Assembly: GCA_050292445.1 (NCBI GenBank)
Contig: JBNKLQ010000288.1
Span: 1 to 7,556 of the forward strand
DNA from: Leptofilum sp050292445
Lineage (GTDB): Bacteria > Chloroflexota > Anaerolineae > Promineifilales > Promineifilaceae
Length of the DNA: 7,556 bases
Reading direction: 5' to 3'
The translations under genes and the position numbers were made by a program. The notes under the pieces are model-generated. The model did no database searches and was not told the DNA's origin. It was given only the letters and a program-made list of their open reading frames with translations. Of the stretch, positions 6,326 to 7,556 are shown in pieces. Within the stretch, counting starts at the first letter, position 1; each line of letters starts with the position of its first letter.

Positions 6326-7556
6326 CTACTTACCCGGCCGGGATTTCAGCAGGGCATACACCCCAATCGCCGCCACAGACAGCACCGTTATTTCCACCAT
6401 CGTGTCAAAGCCGCGAAAATCAACCAAAATAACGTTGACAATATTGTGCCCCCCGGCCAACGTGTAGGTGCTTTCGGCAAAAAAGTTGGTCAATACCGAA
6501 GAACCACTCACCGCCTGAGCCATCAACGTCAGGCCAGCCATCAACAGGCCCACAAAGCCAGCCACAACGGCATCTTGCAGGCGCGTCTGCTGCGAGCTAA
6601 ATTGATCAAAACGGGGCAAACGATACAACACCAGCACAAATAGAATCACGGTTAAGGTTTCAATGGCAAATTGGGTCATTGCCAGGTCAGGCGCGCTAAA
6701 CAAAATATAGAAAACAGCAATGCTGTAACCCACCACGCCCAACGCAGCCACAGCCGCCAGGCGAGATTCCACACGCACCGCCGCCCCTGCAGCGGCCAAA
6801 AGGACCACCGCCAAAATTAGCTCCGGCAAGCCAATGCGGGTCAAGGCTAAATTCTCCCAGGCAACCTCGCCACGAAAAACAAGCGTCCCGCCAACAAGTA
6901 AAAGCATGAAGAACATCACATACAGCAGGTAATAACGCAGTTTGCCGTTTTGGAACTTTTGGGTGAACCAATCAGCCACGCCCAACGTGCCAGCCAGCGC
7001 CCACTGATACCATTTGCCAGGCCCGATTTGCTGCACGGCCGTATCCAAACGCATCATCCCTGGCCGCAAACGGCTGTGCAGGGCAAACATCCCCGCACCA
7101 CCCAGCAAGGTCACCACACTCAAGCCCAGCATCGGCGTCAGACCATGCCACAAAGCCAGGTGTATGTGCTGCTCACTACCCACAATGGCCGAGACCGCTG
7201 GCGCAATTAAGTTACCGCTGATGGCCTCGCTGCTGGACGCCAAGCCAAACGCCAGGGCCAACACACCTAAGGCCAACGGACCCAGCCACATGTTAAACGG
7301 CGTTTTGTGATGGGGCTGCGCGGCTTTAGGCTTGCCAAAAAACGGCCGTAACAGCAAAATCGCCGCCGCCGTCACCATCAGCAAATTGGTCAGCAGCAGC
7401 ACGCCCGTAAGCAGCAGCGAATACGACGGCAGCGCCAGTGCAGCCTCATACATCAGTTCCTTGCCGATAAAGCCCAAAAATGGTGGCAAACCGGCCATCG
7501 ACAAGGTTGCCAGCAGCACAGCGACAAACGTAAAGGGCATCTTACGGCGCAGCCCG
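6326..7556 (-). CDS. mrpA: Na+/H+ antiporter subunit MrpA, C-terminal part (5' end beyond the window)
   Basis: Only the C-terminal half, about 409 aa, is inside the window. The reading frame runs through the right edge without a start (GLRRK precedes the Met at 7540), so that Met is internal. Numbering from it: the end of the NuoL-like antiporter domain has MAGLPPFLGFIGKE (15-28). A MbhD-like/DUF4040 domain contains VGYSIAVFYILFSAPDLAM (270-288) with the conserved AIETLTV following. A MbhE-like domain ends with NVILVDFRGFDTMVEITVL (369-387). MrpA is the large subunit (about 800 aa) that, with MrpD, forms the ion-translocation path. The C-terminal region is specific to MrpA and rules out NuoL. 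It is the first gene of the operon; any promoter lies off the right edge. Confidence 0.95.
   Translation of the reverse strand, partial: GLRRKMPFTFVAVLLATLSMAGLPPFLGFIGKELMYEAALALPSYSLLLTGVLLLTNLLMVTAAAILLLRPFFGKPKAAQPHHKTPFNMWLGPLALGVLALAFGLASSSEAISGNLIAPAVSAIVGSEQHIHLALWHGLTPMLGLSVVTLLGGAGMFALHSRLRPGMMRLDTAVQQIGPGKWYQWALAGTLGVADWFTQKFQNGKLRYYLLYVMFFMLLLVGGTLVFRGEVAWENLALTRIGLPELILAVVLLAAAGAAVRVESRLAAVAALGVVGYSIAVFYILFSAPDLAMTQFAIETLTVILFVLVLYRLPRFDQFSSQQTRLQDAVVAGFVGLLMAGLTLMAQAVSGSSVLTNFFAESTYTLAGGHNIVNVILVDFRGFDTMVEITVLSVAAIGVYALLKSRPGK

Noticed and set aside
7538..7540. Met at 7540 as the start of a 404-aa protein
   Set aside because: The frame stays open to the window edge, and the fragment begins in the middle of the MrpA antiporter domain, so the Met is internal.

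Overview
The window looks like chromosome from a free-living bacterium with mid-range GC, judged by eye at a little over 50%. My best guess is Chloroflexota (Anaerolineae-like). That rests on general gene flavour and style of intergenic repeats, not on a marker gene, so treat it as a weak inference. There are ten protein genes and almost no spare DNA. No RNA gene, CRISPR array, insertion sequence or phage gene was seen.

Left part (1-2746). A minus-strand ABC-2-type exporter ATPase (51-1049) is divergent from a plus-strand renalase-like FAD-dependent oxidoreductase (1186-2178). Their 136-bp shared control region is strikingly symmetric. Each gene has an extended -10 element (TGTGC plus an AT-rich hexamer) exactly six bases before its ATG, so both transcripts should start at or next to the start codon (leaderless). 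A perfect 15-bp inverted repeat lies between the two promoters. The oxidoreductase converges on a minus-strand GNAT acetyltransferase (2186-2746), with only seven bases between them.

Right part (2849-7556). The whole right side is a minus-strand mrp (mnh) operon encoding the multisubunit Na+(K+)/H+ antiporter. Transcription runs mrpA (3' part only, cut by the window edge), mrpB, C, D, E, F, G, the canonical order of a seven-gene group-1 cluster. Neighbouring genes overlap by 1-4 bases or lie within about 10 bases of each other. The exception is a 56-bp gap between mrpC and mrpD that carries a perfect 15-bp hairpin. The products should form one membrane complex that exports Na+ in exchange for protons. 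MrpA and MrpD are the proton-pumping, complex-I-like subunits, MrpC is NuoK-like, and B, E, F and G are small membrane subunits.

The most unusual property is not a gene. The 8-bp palindrome ACGGCCGT occurs 14 times in 7.6 kb, where about 0.1 is expected by chance. It occurs in genes of both strands, in all three reading frames and in two intergenic regions. This resembles the behaviour of the cyanobacterial HIP1 octamer but with a different sequence.
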